The notes under the pieces were generated by a model. The model had not been told where the DNA came from and made no database searches. It saw only the letters and a program-made list of their open reading frames with translations. Below, one piece after another: positions 44,939 to 52,667 of a stretch of 64,000 nt of DNA (positions within the stretch are counted from its first letter, which is position 1; every line of letters starts with the position of its first letter). Source of the DNA: MGBC114079 sp964531385 (GTDB lineage Bacteria; Bacillota; Clostridia; Lachnospirales; CAG-274); contig CAZHGC010000013.1 of the NCBI GenBank assembly GCA_964531385.1, forward strand, positions 5,629-69,628. Direction: 5' to 3'. Position numbers and translations under genes: made by a program.

Positions 44939-46492
44939 TTAATTTTTTCGATATTCGGTAATTGAGTTTTTATCCATATAGGCTTTTTTAGATTCCATTA
45001 AATAATTTATCGTTATATTTTGAATGCCGTAGTTTTTCAAAATATCTTTCAATTCAAATAAATCGTTATAAGTTAAATACGGATAATCAACCATAACGTT
45101 ATTTGTTCCGTTATACATAAGAGCATAATTTAAATTTCCGTCGTCCAAAACCCATTTATTTTTTGTATATTCAATTCCTTTAAGCATTTTATCGGCAAGA
45201 TTATAATATCTTTGGTCTTTTGTTTCATTGAAAAGATAATATAAGAAGTTCATTTCGTTAACTTGATGATTTAACGAAACGTGAGTTCGCTTGTGTGCTT
45301 CCTGTGAAGATGATGGTGCATAGTCTTCAACAAGATAGCCGTCATTAACGTCATAATGATTTTTTTCGGCGTGATTTAAAAAATATTCGGCATATTTTAT
45401 TGCACCGTCCAAAAACGGCTGATATTGGTATCGATTATATGCAAAAATTAAGCTTATTGCAAAATCGGTTGAAAAACGTGTGTCATAGAAATTGCCGTTT
45501 ATATCAAAATCTGACTTAAGCCATTGTGATGTTGGTCCTGTTGGCCAAAAACCTTCGCTATTTTGATTTTTCAAGCAAACGTTTGTCATTATATAGCCCA
45601 AATCCAAAGCGGCAAGAGTTTCGCCATATTTTGCAAATGATGAGCCTGTATAATTTGCCGGATGACGATAGAGAATGTTTTTGCCGGAAGGAATATAGTT
45701 TGACGGCGTTTTAAAATAATAACCGTCCCAAGACCAACGGCGTTCCTGTGAAAGGTCGTGAACTTTCAATGTGTTATAATTTTTTTGCTCTGTCCAATCT
45801 ATAAGCTTGTTTGGAGACTGTAAACACCAAATTTCGCCAATTTTTGAAGAATCTTGCGGGAAAGAAAACGTTATTTTATAAATTCCGCTTTCGTGAGTTA
45901 TTGACAAAGGATATTCGTCTCCTGGCAAAATTTCAAGTGTATTGCTTGTGAACAAATTTTTATAAACAGCCGGAACGCTTATTATTGCACTGTTTGTGTC
46001 TGTGTTTATAAAAAACGTTGTTTTAACGTTTTTTATTTTTGCAAGGTCACTTGTTAGAACCCATTGTTTTGTTGTTGGGTCGATATAGCGAATTTCGATT
46101 GTGTTTCCAGGAAGCGTTATTGCCGAATAAAAACGTTTTCCGCTTACAGTTTCTTTAAAAATGTATCTTCTAAACCAATAGAAATCGCCGTTTTCAAAAT
46201 ATGTGTTTTGCTGATTGACAATACATTCGGCTTGTTCGCTTGTTTGAATTTCGTCATAGGCATTAATTGCATAGCTGTCAGACTTTGCATCGCTTCCGTT
46301 GTTTTGCTGAGCAAGCGATGTATCGTTTAAATCTGTGTTTCCATAACTTGCCTGATAAACTTTTTTATATAAACCGAGAGGTTCATCGGATTTAGGTTCA
46401 TTTATTTGGGGCTCACCCGCAAATGCCACACTTTGCATAAAAATTGCTGCAACAAATGTTATAATCAAACTTTTAATTTTTTTCAATTTCAC
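44939..46492 (-). CDS. Large secreted protein, possible helical-barrel carbohydrate enzyme
   Basis: The 517-residue protein has a signal peptide (start GTG 46492; cleavage near VAFAG), a beta-rich middle (about 90-250) and a helical C-terminal half (about 280-510). The latter has repeated aromatic helix patterns (NHQVNEMNFLYYLFN, YYNLADKMLKGIEYTKN), as in alpha/alpha-barrel glycoside hydrolases or glucuronyl C5-epimerase-like domains. I cannot assign a catalytic residue, so the function is open. With the PL9 lyase nearby, a polysaccharide role is plausible. Confidence 0.7.
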   Translation of the reverse strand: MKLKKIKSLIITFVAAIFMQSVAFAGEPQINEPKSDEPLGLYKKVYQASYGNTDLNDTSLAQQNNGSDAKSDSYAINAYDEIQTSEQAECIVNQQNTYFENGDFYWFRRYIFKETVSGKRFYSAITLPGNTIEIRYIDPTTKQWVLTSDLAKIKNVKTTFFINTDTNSAIISVPAVYKNLFTSNTLEILPGDEYPLSITHESGIYKITFSFPQDSSKIGEIWCLQSPNKLIDWTEQKNYNTLKVHDLSQERRWSWDGYYFKTPSNYIPSGKNILYRHPANYTGSSFAKYGETLAALDLGYIMTNVCLKNQNSEGFWPTGPTSQWLKSDFDINGNFYDTRFSTDFAISLIFAYNRYQYQPFLDGAIKYAEYFLNHAEKNHYDVNDGYLVEDYAPSSSQEAHKRTHVSLNHQVNEMNFLYYLFNETKDQRYYNLADKMLKGIEYTKNKWVLDDGNLNYALMYNGTNNVMVDYPYLTYNDLFELKDILKNYGIQNITINYLMESKKAYMDKNSITEYRKN

Positions 46493-46531
46493 AATAAAAC
46501 AATCCTTTTCATTAAATTTTCATACCTTTAT

Positions 46532-46560
46532 AGTATAACATTATATTTATTTTATATCAA
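46532..46560 (-). promoter_or_regulatory. Promoter of the large secreted protein gene
   Basis: TTGATA (46555-46560), a 17 base spacer and TATACT (46532-46537) on the minus strand. Confidence 0.65.
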
Positions 46561-46658
46561 CTTTTCAAGCAAAAAATCGTATTTTTTAAAAAAACGCTCA
46601 AAAACTTTTCCGCCGAAAGAACTTTTTTATATTTCCTAAACCTTTTTTATTTAAAAAA

Positions 46659-46687
46659 TTGAAATGTTAAAAAAAATTTAGTATAAT
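46659..46687 (+). promoter_or_regulatory. Promoter of the recX unit
   Basis: TTGAAA (46659-46664), a 17 base spacer and perfect TATAAT (46682-46687). Confidence 0.75.
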
Positions 46688-46745
46688 AAAAAATATGCAA
46701 AACAAACGAACCCATTTTTTTGAAAATTTTTAAAGAGGTGTTTTT

Positions 46746-47360
46746 TTGAAAATAACAGACATTCAAAAACAAAAGCACAATTCAAAAAGATATTCTGTTT
46801 TTGTTGACGGCGAGTTTGCTTTTGGTCTTGATGAAATTGACGTTTTATATTATAAGCTTTTAAACTGTGACGAAATTTCCGAAGAAAAATTTAATTATAT
46901 AAAAGAAAACGTTGTTTTTTCAAAGGCACGAGACGTCGCCATTAAATATTTAAGTTTTAAATCACGAACAGAAAAAGAAGTTGTTTTAAAACTTCGTGAA
47001 AAAGAGTTTTCCGATGATATAATCGATAAAGTTATCGAGCTTTTGAAAAAGTACAATTACATTGACGATTACAGCTATGCGGGAAGTTTTCTTCGTGATA
47101 AATTTAATTTAAAAGGGTTTGGTTCAAACCGAATAAAATTTGAATTGAAACAAAAAGGAATTTCAAACGAAATAATTGAACAAGTTTTTTTCGAAAACGA
47201 ATTTGATGAAGCACAAAAAGCTGCCGAACTCATTGAAAGAAAATATGGCATTTGGGATTTTGACATTAAAGAAAAGCAAAAAATTGAAGGATTTCTTGCA
47301 AGAAGGGGCTTTTCTTTTTCAACAATCCGAGAGGCATTTAACATTATTAAAGAAAAATAA
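46746..47360 (+). CDS. recX: Regulatory protein RecX
   Basis: RecX binds RecA filaments and modulates them. The 204-residue protein consists of tandem three-helix repeats (AIKYLSFKSRTEKEVVLKLREKEF, YIDDYSYAGSFLRDK, GSNRIKFELKQKGIS). The start is TTG at 46746 after AAGAGGTG, without an alternative ATG. It lies about 44 kb from recA and heads a unit with a TPR gene. Confidence 0.93.
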   Translation: MKITDIQKQKHNSKRYSVFVDGEFAFGLDEIDVLYYKLLNCDEISEEKFNYIKENVVFSKARDVAIKYLSFKSRTEKEVVLKLREKEFSDDIIDKVIELLKKYNYIDDYSYAGSFLRDKFNLKGFGSNRIKFELKQKGISNEIIEQVFFENEFDEAQKAAELIERKYGIWDFDIKEKQKIEGFLARRGFSFSTIREAFNIIKEK

Positions 47361-47385
47361 ATTTTAAAGAATCGAGGCGATTTCA

Positions 47386-48813
47386 GTGTATAAAAATCAC
47401 ATTGATAAGCTTAGACAAAATTTTATCAAGGCATACAATGATGGAGATTTTCTTAAAGCTATTTTAACAGGAGAACGAATTTTAAAAATTTACGAAGACA
47501 ACAATGGCACGCAAACATCTTATTTTGCTGATGATGCTTTCAATTTAGCCATTGTTTATTCAGACGAGGGTAAATTTTCAAAATCAACCCAAATTTATGA
47601 ACTTGCGGCAAACGTTATTAAAAACGTTTACGGCAAAACTCTCAAATATTCCAACATTTTAAACAATTTAGCAATTGATTTAAACTTAATGGGAAAACAC
47701 GAAGATTCTCTTGAATGCTTTAAAGAAGTTTACGAAGTTAGAAAAAGTGTTTTGGAAAAAGGTCATAAAGATTTAACTGACAGCATTTTTAATTTGGGCG
47801 GAGCATATTTTGACATTGAAAATTTTGACGAAGCTTTGAAATATCACAAAGAGGCTTTAAGCCTTCGAGATAAAAACGATTTGGATTATGCCGACAATCT
47901 AAATATGATTGGCTATGATTATGAAGAAATGGGAGATTTTGAAAAAGGAGCGGAATATTTTCAAGAAGCTCTTTGTATAATAAAAAAGACAGAGGGAACT
48001 CGCTCGGAAGAATATTTCAAAAATCTCTATTATTTAGGCTTTATTTATGAAAAGGCTGAAAACTATGTTGAAGCAAAAAATTGTTATGAAAAATCAGTTG
48101 AACTTATAAAATTGCATATTGGCGAAACCCACCCATATTATGCAGAATCTTTAAACAAGCTTGCAAATATGCATTTGAAATGCGGAAACGAAAACAAAGC
48201 TTTAACCCTAAGAATGAAAGCTTTGAACCTAATTAAAAATTTAGTTGGCGAAAATCATCTTTATTATGCTTCAAACTTAAAAAACATCGCCGATATATAT
48301 TTACAAAAAGAAGACTTTGTTCGTGCCGAAAAAATGTATCTTGAAGAGCTTGAAATTAAGAAAAAAATTTTGGGCGAAGACAGCGAAGAATATTTTAACG
48401 ATTTAAACTCGCTTTGCAAGCTTTACATCAAATCTCAAAATTTTGAAAAAGCATCGGATTTGATTGACAGCATTATTAGCAACCCCAGCCCAAAAATTAA
48501 CAAAAAATTATATTTTTCATTTTTGCTTGACCTTGCCTATCTTCACATTAAAACCTGCAATACCGATGACCTTCGTTCAATTTATGAAAAATTCAACGAG
48601 TTTAATCCGAGTTTAGCCTTTGAAGACTTTATTTCAAACATCAGAAGTTTTGACAGCATCGAAGAATATTTGCAAAACGAAAATGCAAAATTGAACAAAT
48701 CAAACAAATTTAATGATTTTGACAATTTTGATGAATTCGATGAAACTGACGATTTTTTCAATTTTGATGAGTTTGATGAGTCTGACGAACCTGACGATTT
48801 TGATGATAATTAA
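47386..48813 (+). CDS. Tetratricopeptide-repeat protein with acidic tail
   Basis: The 475-residue cytoplasmic protein is built of about nine TPR units of the 42-residue, kinesin-light-chain type (for example NLGGAYFDIENFDEALKYHKEAL, LGFIYEKAENYVEAKNCYEKSV). It ends in about 40 residues dominated by Asp, Glu and Phe with the repeat FDEFDE. It should bind a protein partner, which is unknown. The start is GTG at 47386. The next gene starts 13 bases after its stop. Confidence 0.85.
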   Translation: MYKNHIDKLRQNFIKAYNDGDFLKAILTGERILKIYEDNNGTQTSYFADDAFNLAIVYSDEGKFSKSTQIYELAANVIKNVYGKTLKYSNILNNLAIDLNLMGKHEDSLECFKEVYEVRKSVLEKGHKDLTDSIFNLGGAYFDIENFDEALKYHKEALSLRDKNDLDYADNLNMIGYDYEEMGDFEKGAEYFQEALCIIKKTEGTRSEEYFKNLYYLGFIYEKAENYVEAKNCYEKSVELIKLHIGETHPYYAESLNKLANMHLKCGNENKALTLRMKALNLIKNLVGENHLYYASNLKNIADIYLQKEDFVRAEKMYLEELEIKKKILGEDSEEYFNDLNSLCKLYIKSQNFEKASDLIDSIISNPSPKINKKLYFSFLLDLAYLHIKTCNTDDLRSIYEKFNEFNPSLAFEDFISNIRSFDSIEEYLQNENAKLNKSNKFNDFDNFDEFDETDDFFNFDEFDESDEPDDFDDN

Positions 48814-48826
48814 AAGAGGATTGAAA

Positions 48827-49900
48827 ATGAAAGTATTGATTGGCGGAAACGGAAACATTTCCAAAGCACTTCAAAGCATTGCGAAACACCACAAAATAAA
48901 CAATTTAAGCTTTGAATTTACAACCTGCGATTTAAAAGACGGTCAAGATTACATTCAATATATAACGAACTATGGCAAAAATTTTGACGTAACAGTTAAT
49001 TTAACCGATATGCCAACATCAAAGGCATATCGTGCGTGTGAAAAAATCGGTTTGGATTACATCGATGCCGGAGTTGAAAGCGATGACGAAATAAGTGTTG
49101 AGAGACAATTTCGAGATATGCTTAATTTTAAACACCCAAATTCAAAATTTATGTTTGGTTTTGGAATGAATCCCGGAATTATCGAATATATCTATGAATC
49201 CGGAAAGCCTTCTTCAAAGCATTATGCAATTGAATTTGAAACAGATTTTGCAAAATGTGAAAAAAACATTTTCGGAACTTGGTCGGTTTATGCCTATTAT
49301 CAGGAAGCCGTTGAAGATTTGCCTTTTGTAATCAGCAAAAAAGGCGGTTTTAAAGAAATTGAAAAAGACACAATTATAAACATTGAAACAATTGACGGAA
49401 AGCTTGATTATAAAGTTATTCCCCACGAAGAAATGATTTATGTTGTTGAAAACAACGAAAACTGCCTTGGTGGGTGCTTTCTTTACAGAGCACCCGAAGG
49501 GATTCACAAAGAATTTATAAACGCAAAAAATTTTGCGGAATATAAAAACATTCAAGTTGAGCACAATGTTTGCGGATTTGACAAGGTTGGAATTTTATAT
49601 TATGACGTTGACGGCAAAAATCCGTATTATGTTTTTAACGAAGCCGACAACAAAAAAATTTATAAAAAATATGGTGTTAACGGAACTTGCTGGCAAACAG
49701 CCGTTGGCGTTTTTGTTGCCCTAAACATTGTTAAAAGCTTGAAAAACGGCGAAACCGTTACTTTCACAGACGTTTCGAAAAGATTTAAAAAAGAAATTAA
49801 AGAAATTTTTGATGATGTTGGCTTTAAAATTTCAAAACAAGAAAATTTTATGCAACGAACAGAGTTTGAAGAAAAAATTTTAAAAAGATGTTTCGTTTAA
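48827..49900 (+). CDS. Saccharopine dehydrogenase-like NAD(P)-binding protein
   Basis: The 357-residue protein starts with a Rossmann dinucleotide loop (KVLIGGNGNISKAL) and has the family pattern VNLTDMPTSKAYRACEKIGLDYIDAG, FGFGMNPGI and NGTCWQTAVGVFVAL. It resembles saccharopine dehydrogenases and bacterial homospermidine or carboxynorspermidine synthases, which would imply polyamine or lysine-type chemistry. The exact reaction cannot be fixed. The start is ATG at 48827 after AAGAGGA. Confidence 0.75.
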   Translation: MKVLIGGNGNISKALQSIAKHHKINNLSFEFTTCDLKDGQDYIQYITNYGKNFDVTVNLTDMPTSKAYRACEKIGLDYIDAGVESDDEISVERQFRDMLNFKHPNSKFMFGFGMNPGIIEYIYESGKPSSKHYAIEFETDFAKCEKNIFGTWSVYAYYQEAVEDLPFVISKKGGFKEIEKDTIINIETIDGKLDYKVIPHEEMIYVVENNENCLGGCFLYRAPEGIHKEFINAKNFAEYKNIQVEHNVCGFDKVGILYYDVDGKNPYYVFNEADNKKIYKKYGVNGTCWQTAVGVFVALNIVKSLKNGETVTFTDVSKRFKKEIKEIFDDVGFKISKQENFMQRTEFEEKILKRCFV

Positions 49901-49938
49901 AAATCAACGTAAATTAAAAAAAATTATAACGATTTTTC

Positions 49939-49972
49939 GTCAACTTATTTGCAACAAGCAAACTAAGTTGAC
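49939..49972. terminator. Hairpin between converging genes
   Basis: GTCAACTTATTTGC (49939-49952) pairs with 49958-49972 with one bulge. No strong T run is present on either side. It probably ends one or both of the converging transcripts. Confidence 0.5.
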
Positions 49973-50000
49973 GGTTGATTATTAACTTATTTTTCCAACT

Positions 50001-50579
50001 TCAGTTTGAATTTATTAAATTTGCAAAATTCTCAATTTCCGAAAGAAGTTCATTTTTTTTATCATCGCTGAAATAATCAAATTTCGAAAGCGGATTTTTA
50101 TCTGTATCTATATATTTTAATGCTCCGCAAAAATTTGCTTCAATTTGTCTGAAAATTAATTTTGAAACTTTTTCGATAGGTGCAAAATCTTTTGTTGCTC
50201 CTCCTCCGGTTAAAATTAAAAAGCCTTTTTTTTGCTTTAAACAGACATTTTCATCGTTTCGTATTTTTTTTGAAACAAAAAAATACTGGAAGCGAGAGGC
50301 AAAATTTAACAAACTTCCGCTCAACATTGAATAATGCAAAGGTGACGCAAAAACAACATTGTCCGCAAGGGCAATTTCATTGAGAATTTGCGTTATTGAA
50401 TCGTTAATTGAGCATTTATTTTGATAATGGCAAAACCGACAATCTGTGCAAGGCGAAAAATTTTCAAACGCTGTGTTAAAAATTTTTAAGTTGCCTTTTA
50501 TTTTTTGTGCCATCATTTCGATTATTTTTGCCGTATCGCCGTTTTTTCTTGGTGAGCCGTTTAAAATTATTGTGGTCAT
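50001..50579 (-). CDS. NAD(P)H-dependent FMN reductase / flavodoxin-like oxidoreductase
   Basis: The 192-residue protein has the flavin-binding start TTIILNGSPRKNGDTAKII, a CTDCRFCHYQNKC cysteine motif (about 44-56) typical of iron-sulfur-flavoprotein-like or multimeric flavodoxin reductases, and FASPLHYSMLSGSLL. It probably reduces quinones or other small acceptors. The start is ATG at 50579 with AGGAG upstream. Its first 24-25 codons and its upstream region are repeated in tandem to the right (50507-50985). Confidence 0.85.
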   Translation of the reverse strand: MTTIILNGSPRKNGDTAKIIEMMAQKIKGNLKIFNTAFENFSPCTDCRFCHYQNKCSINDSITQILNEIALADNVVFASPLHYSMLSGSLLNFASRFQYFFVSKKIRNDENVCLKQKKGFLILTGGGATKDFAPIEKVSKLIFRQIEANFCGALKYIDTDKNPLSKFDYFSDDKKNELLSEIENFANLINSN

Positions 50580-50985
50580 TTTTTTCTCCTAAAAACCTCG
50601 TTTTTTTTGCTTTAGAACAGGTTTATTGATTTTTTTGGTGCTCTTTTGTTTCGTTCTGCTGTTTTCGGCAAAACGAATTTTTATTTTTGGTTCATTTTAT
50701 TTTTTTGTGCCATCATTTCAATTATTTTTGCCGTATCGCCGTTTTTTCTTGGTGAGCCGTTTAAAATATTATTGTGGTCATTTTTTTCTCCTAAAAACCT
50801 CGTTTTTTTTGCTTTAGAACAGGTTTATTGATTTTTTTGGTGCTCTTTTGTTTCGTTCTGCTGTTTTCGGCAAAACGAATTTTTATTTTTGGTTCATTTT
50901 ATTTTTTTGTGCCATCATTTCGATTATTTTTGCCGTATCGCCGTTTTTTGCGTTAGAACGGGTTTATTGATTTTTTATAAAAAAT
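50507..50985 (-). repeat. Tandem duplication covering the reductase start and upstream region
   Basis: Unit 1 spans 50507-50706 (200 bp), unit 2 50707-50908 (202 bp) and a shortened unit 3 50909 to about 50977. Units 1 and 2 differ only by a base in CATCATTTC(G/A)ATT, a T-run change and a 2 bp insertion near 50767. Unit 3 lacks roughly 75-100 bp between two T runs and has a few substitutions. Each full unit carries the AGGAG site, the ATG and the start of the reading frame. Confidence 0.92.
50761..50781 (-). pseudogene. Decoy start from duplicated reductase 5' end (MTTIIF)
   Basis: In unit 2 the duplicated AGGAG and ATG (50781) are intact, but a 2 bp insertion turns the frame into six codons ending at TAA. 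It is either a dead fragment or a short upstream frame translated before the real gene. Confidence 0.7.
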
Positions 50986-51019
50986 TTCCTCGGCAAACTA
51001 AATTGAACCGAGGAAATTT
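50982..51019 (-). terminator. Terminator after yjdF
   Basis: A perfect 12 bp stem, AAATTTCCTCGG (50982-50993) with CCGAGGAAATTT (51008-51019). On the minus strand it runs into TTTTTTAT. Confidence 0.8.
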
Positions 51020-51038
51020 CGAGGCATTTTTTAATTTA

Positions 51039-51461
51039 TTATCTGCCTCGATGTTTTTCTTTTTTCTTCTTTTGCTTAATTTCAAACAAGCGTGCTTTTT
51101 GCTCTTCTTTTCTTTCTTTTTTCAGCTGTTTATTCTTTTTTGCAAACTCCTCGTGTTGAAGTTTCAGAGCATTTTGTGCCTTTGTTCCAACAGTTATGTT
51201 GTTAATTTGGTGGCTTATTTCTCTTTGTATTCTTTTTGGATTTTTATTTTTTATTTTTTTTGAAACTTCAAAAAAAACAGGCACGCTGAAATTCAGCGAA
51301 TAATATTTGCCCAAAACAAATTCATATATTTCACAATCTCTTGGCTCTGCCCCAAAAGTTACTTTGCAAACGGAAAATTTTCCGCCAAACTCACTTTCAA
51401 AAATTCCAACCCAAAAAGGTTCTTGAAAAAATACTTTTAAAGAAGCTGACGCTTTGTTCAT
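51039..51461 (-). CDS. yjdF: YjdF family protein (DUF2992)
   Basis: The 140-residue protein shows the YjdF pattern KVFFQEPFWVGIFE, VTFGAEPRDCEIYEF, NPKRIQRE, GTKAQNALKLQ and a lysine-rich end KKKKEKHRGR. The protein's function is unsettled. In other Firmicutes its gene is governed by the yjdF riboswitch, which senses azaaromatic compounds. The start is ATG at 51461 after AAGGAGG. A matching structured leader lies directly upstream. Confidence 0.9.
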   Translation of the reverse strand: MNKASASLKVFFQEPFWVGIFESEFGGKFSVCKVTFGAEPRDCEIYEFVLGKYYSLNFSVPVFFEVSKKIKNKNPKRIQREISHQINNITVGTKAQNALKLQHEEFAKKNKQLKKERKEEQKARLFEIKQKKKKEKHRGR

Positions 51462-51484
51462 AAAAATTCCTCCTTGAAACTTTT

Positions 51485-51605
51485 TTGGCAAAGAACGGAC
51501 GACCTTTGGGGGTTTGCCCCATTTTTTTATAAAGGAGGAAGGTTACTTATAGCTTATCGCTACGTTCGGACTACCAACCGAACCGGTGCCAAAGGCACTT
51601 TGTGT
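51485..51605 (-). promoter_or_regulatory. Probable yjdF riboswitch
   Basis: The leader, read on the minus strand, has hairpin GTGCC-TTT-GGCAC, hairpin GTTCGG...CCGAAC enclosing TTGGTAGT, then AGC-GATA-AGCT. A purine-poor CCTTCCTCC stretch follows, then GGGG-CAAA-CCCC enclosed by ACCTT/AAAGGT. Position before a yjdF gene and this layout fit the yjdF motif as I remember it. The CCTTCCTCC stretch could mask the downstream AAGGAGG, giving translational control. Confidence 0.65.
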
Positions 51606-51671
51606 TTTTATCTTTGCAAATATAATTTTGTTTTTAATTTGCAAGAAAAATTTTGCAAATTCCTTGCATTA

Positions 51672-52628
51672 TTATTTATAAATTTTTGAAACAGGCAAGC
51701 CCTCGTGAATTCTATAGATTGCATCGGCGAAAAGCCTTGCACAGCTAACCTGTTTAATTTTTGAAATTTTCTTTTCATCGGGAAGTTCAACCGTATCCAA
51801 AACAAGAAGTTCTTTTATTGCACATTTTTCAATTCTATCGAGAGCCTCACCCGACAAAACAGGGTGTGTGCAACAAGCATAAACTTCAACAGCTCCTCGC
51901 TCTTTGAGAGCATTTGCCGCATTTGTAATTGTTCCCGCCGTATCAATCATATCATCGACAAGAATGACTTTTTTTCCTTCAATGTTTCCAATTATGTTCA
52001 TAATTTCCGAAACGTTTGCTTTCGGACGTCTTTTATCGATTATTGCAAGCGGAACTTCAAGCCTTTGTGCAAAAGTTCTTGTTCTTGCAACACTTCCCAA
52101 ATCGGGAGAGACAGCAACAACATTTTCAAAATTTCCAAATTTTCTTTCGTAGTAGTCTGCCAAAATTGGCATACCGTATAAATGGTCGACAGGTATATTG
52201 AAAAAGCCTTGAATTTGGGCACAATGCAAATCCATTGACAAAACTCTGTCGGCTCCTGCCGTTGTTATGAGGTCGGCAACAAGCTTTGCACTGATTGGGT
52301 CTCTCGGCCTTGCTTTTCTGTCTTGTCTTGCATAGCCATAGTATGGAACAACTGCGTTTATTCTTCCCGCAGAGGCTCTCTTAACCGCATCAATCATTAT
52401 TAGAAGCTCCATAAGATTGTCATTAACAGGTGATGAAGTTGGCTGAATGATATAAACGTCTGCCTCTCTTACAGGCTCATTTAATCTAACACTTATTTCG
52501 CCATCGCTAAATTTTGAAACTTCCGAATCGCTTACGTGAATTCCAAGCTCATCGGCTATTTTTTCCGCAAGTTTTGGGTTTCCGTTGCAACTGAAAATTT
52601 TAATATTTCCATTGCCTAAAATGCTCAT
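51672..52628 (-). CDS. prs: Ribose-phosphate pyrophosphokinase
   Basis: Prs makes PRPP from ribose 5-phosphate and ATP for nucleotide, His and Trp synthesis. The 318-residue protein has FSDGEISVRLNEPVREADV in adjacent parts, the histidine/metal segment DLHCAQIQGFF, RRPKANVSE and the PRPP loop LVDDMIDTAGTI. The start is ATG at 52628 after GGAGG. It follows glmU, as commonly in Firmicutes. Confidence 0.97.
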   Translation of the reverse strand: MSILGNGNIKIFSCNGNPKLAEKIADELGIHVSDSEVSKFSDGEISVRLNEPVREADVYIIQPTSSPVNDNLMELLIMIDAVKRASAGRINAVVPYYGYARQDRKARPRDPISAKLVADLITTAGADRVLSMDLHCAQIQGFFNIPVDHLYGMPILADYYERKFGNFENVVAVSPDLGSVARTRTFAQRLEVPLAIIDKRRPKANVSEIMNIIGNIEGKKVILVDDMIDTAGTITNAANALKERGAVEVYACCTHPVLSGEALDRIEKCAIKELLVLDTVELPDEKKISKIKQVSCARLFADAIYRIHEGLPVSKIYK

Positions 52629-52667
52629 AGAAAGAACCTCCGTTTTTCTTTTGTCAAAATTATAAAA

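Noticed and set aside
50626..51263. Plus-strand protein genes in the region right of the FMN reductase
   Set aside because: The open frames are Phe-rich, repeat the same residues because of the tandem units, and lack ribosome binding sites. They are antisense to the duplication and to yjdF.
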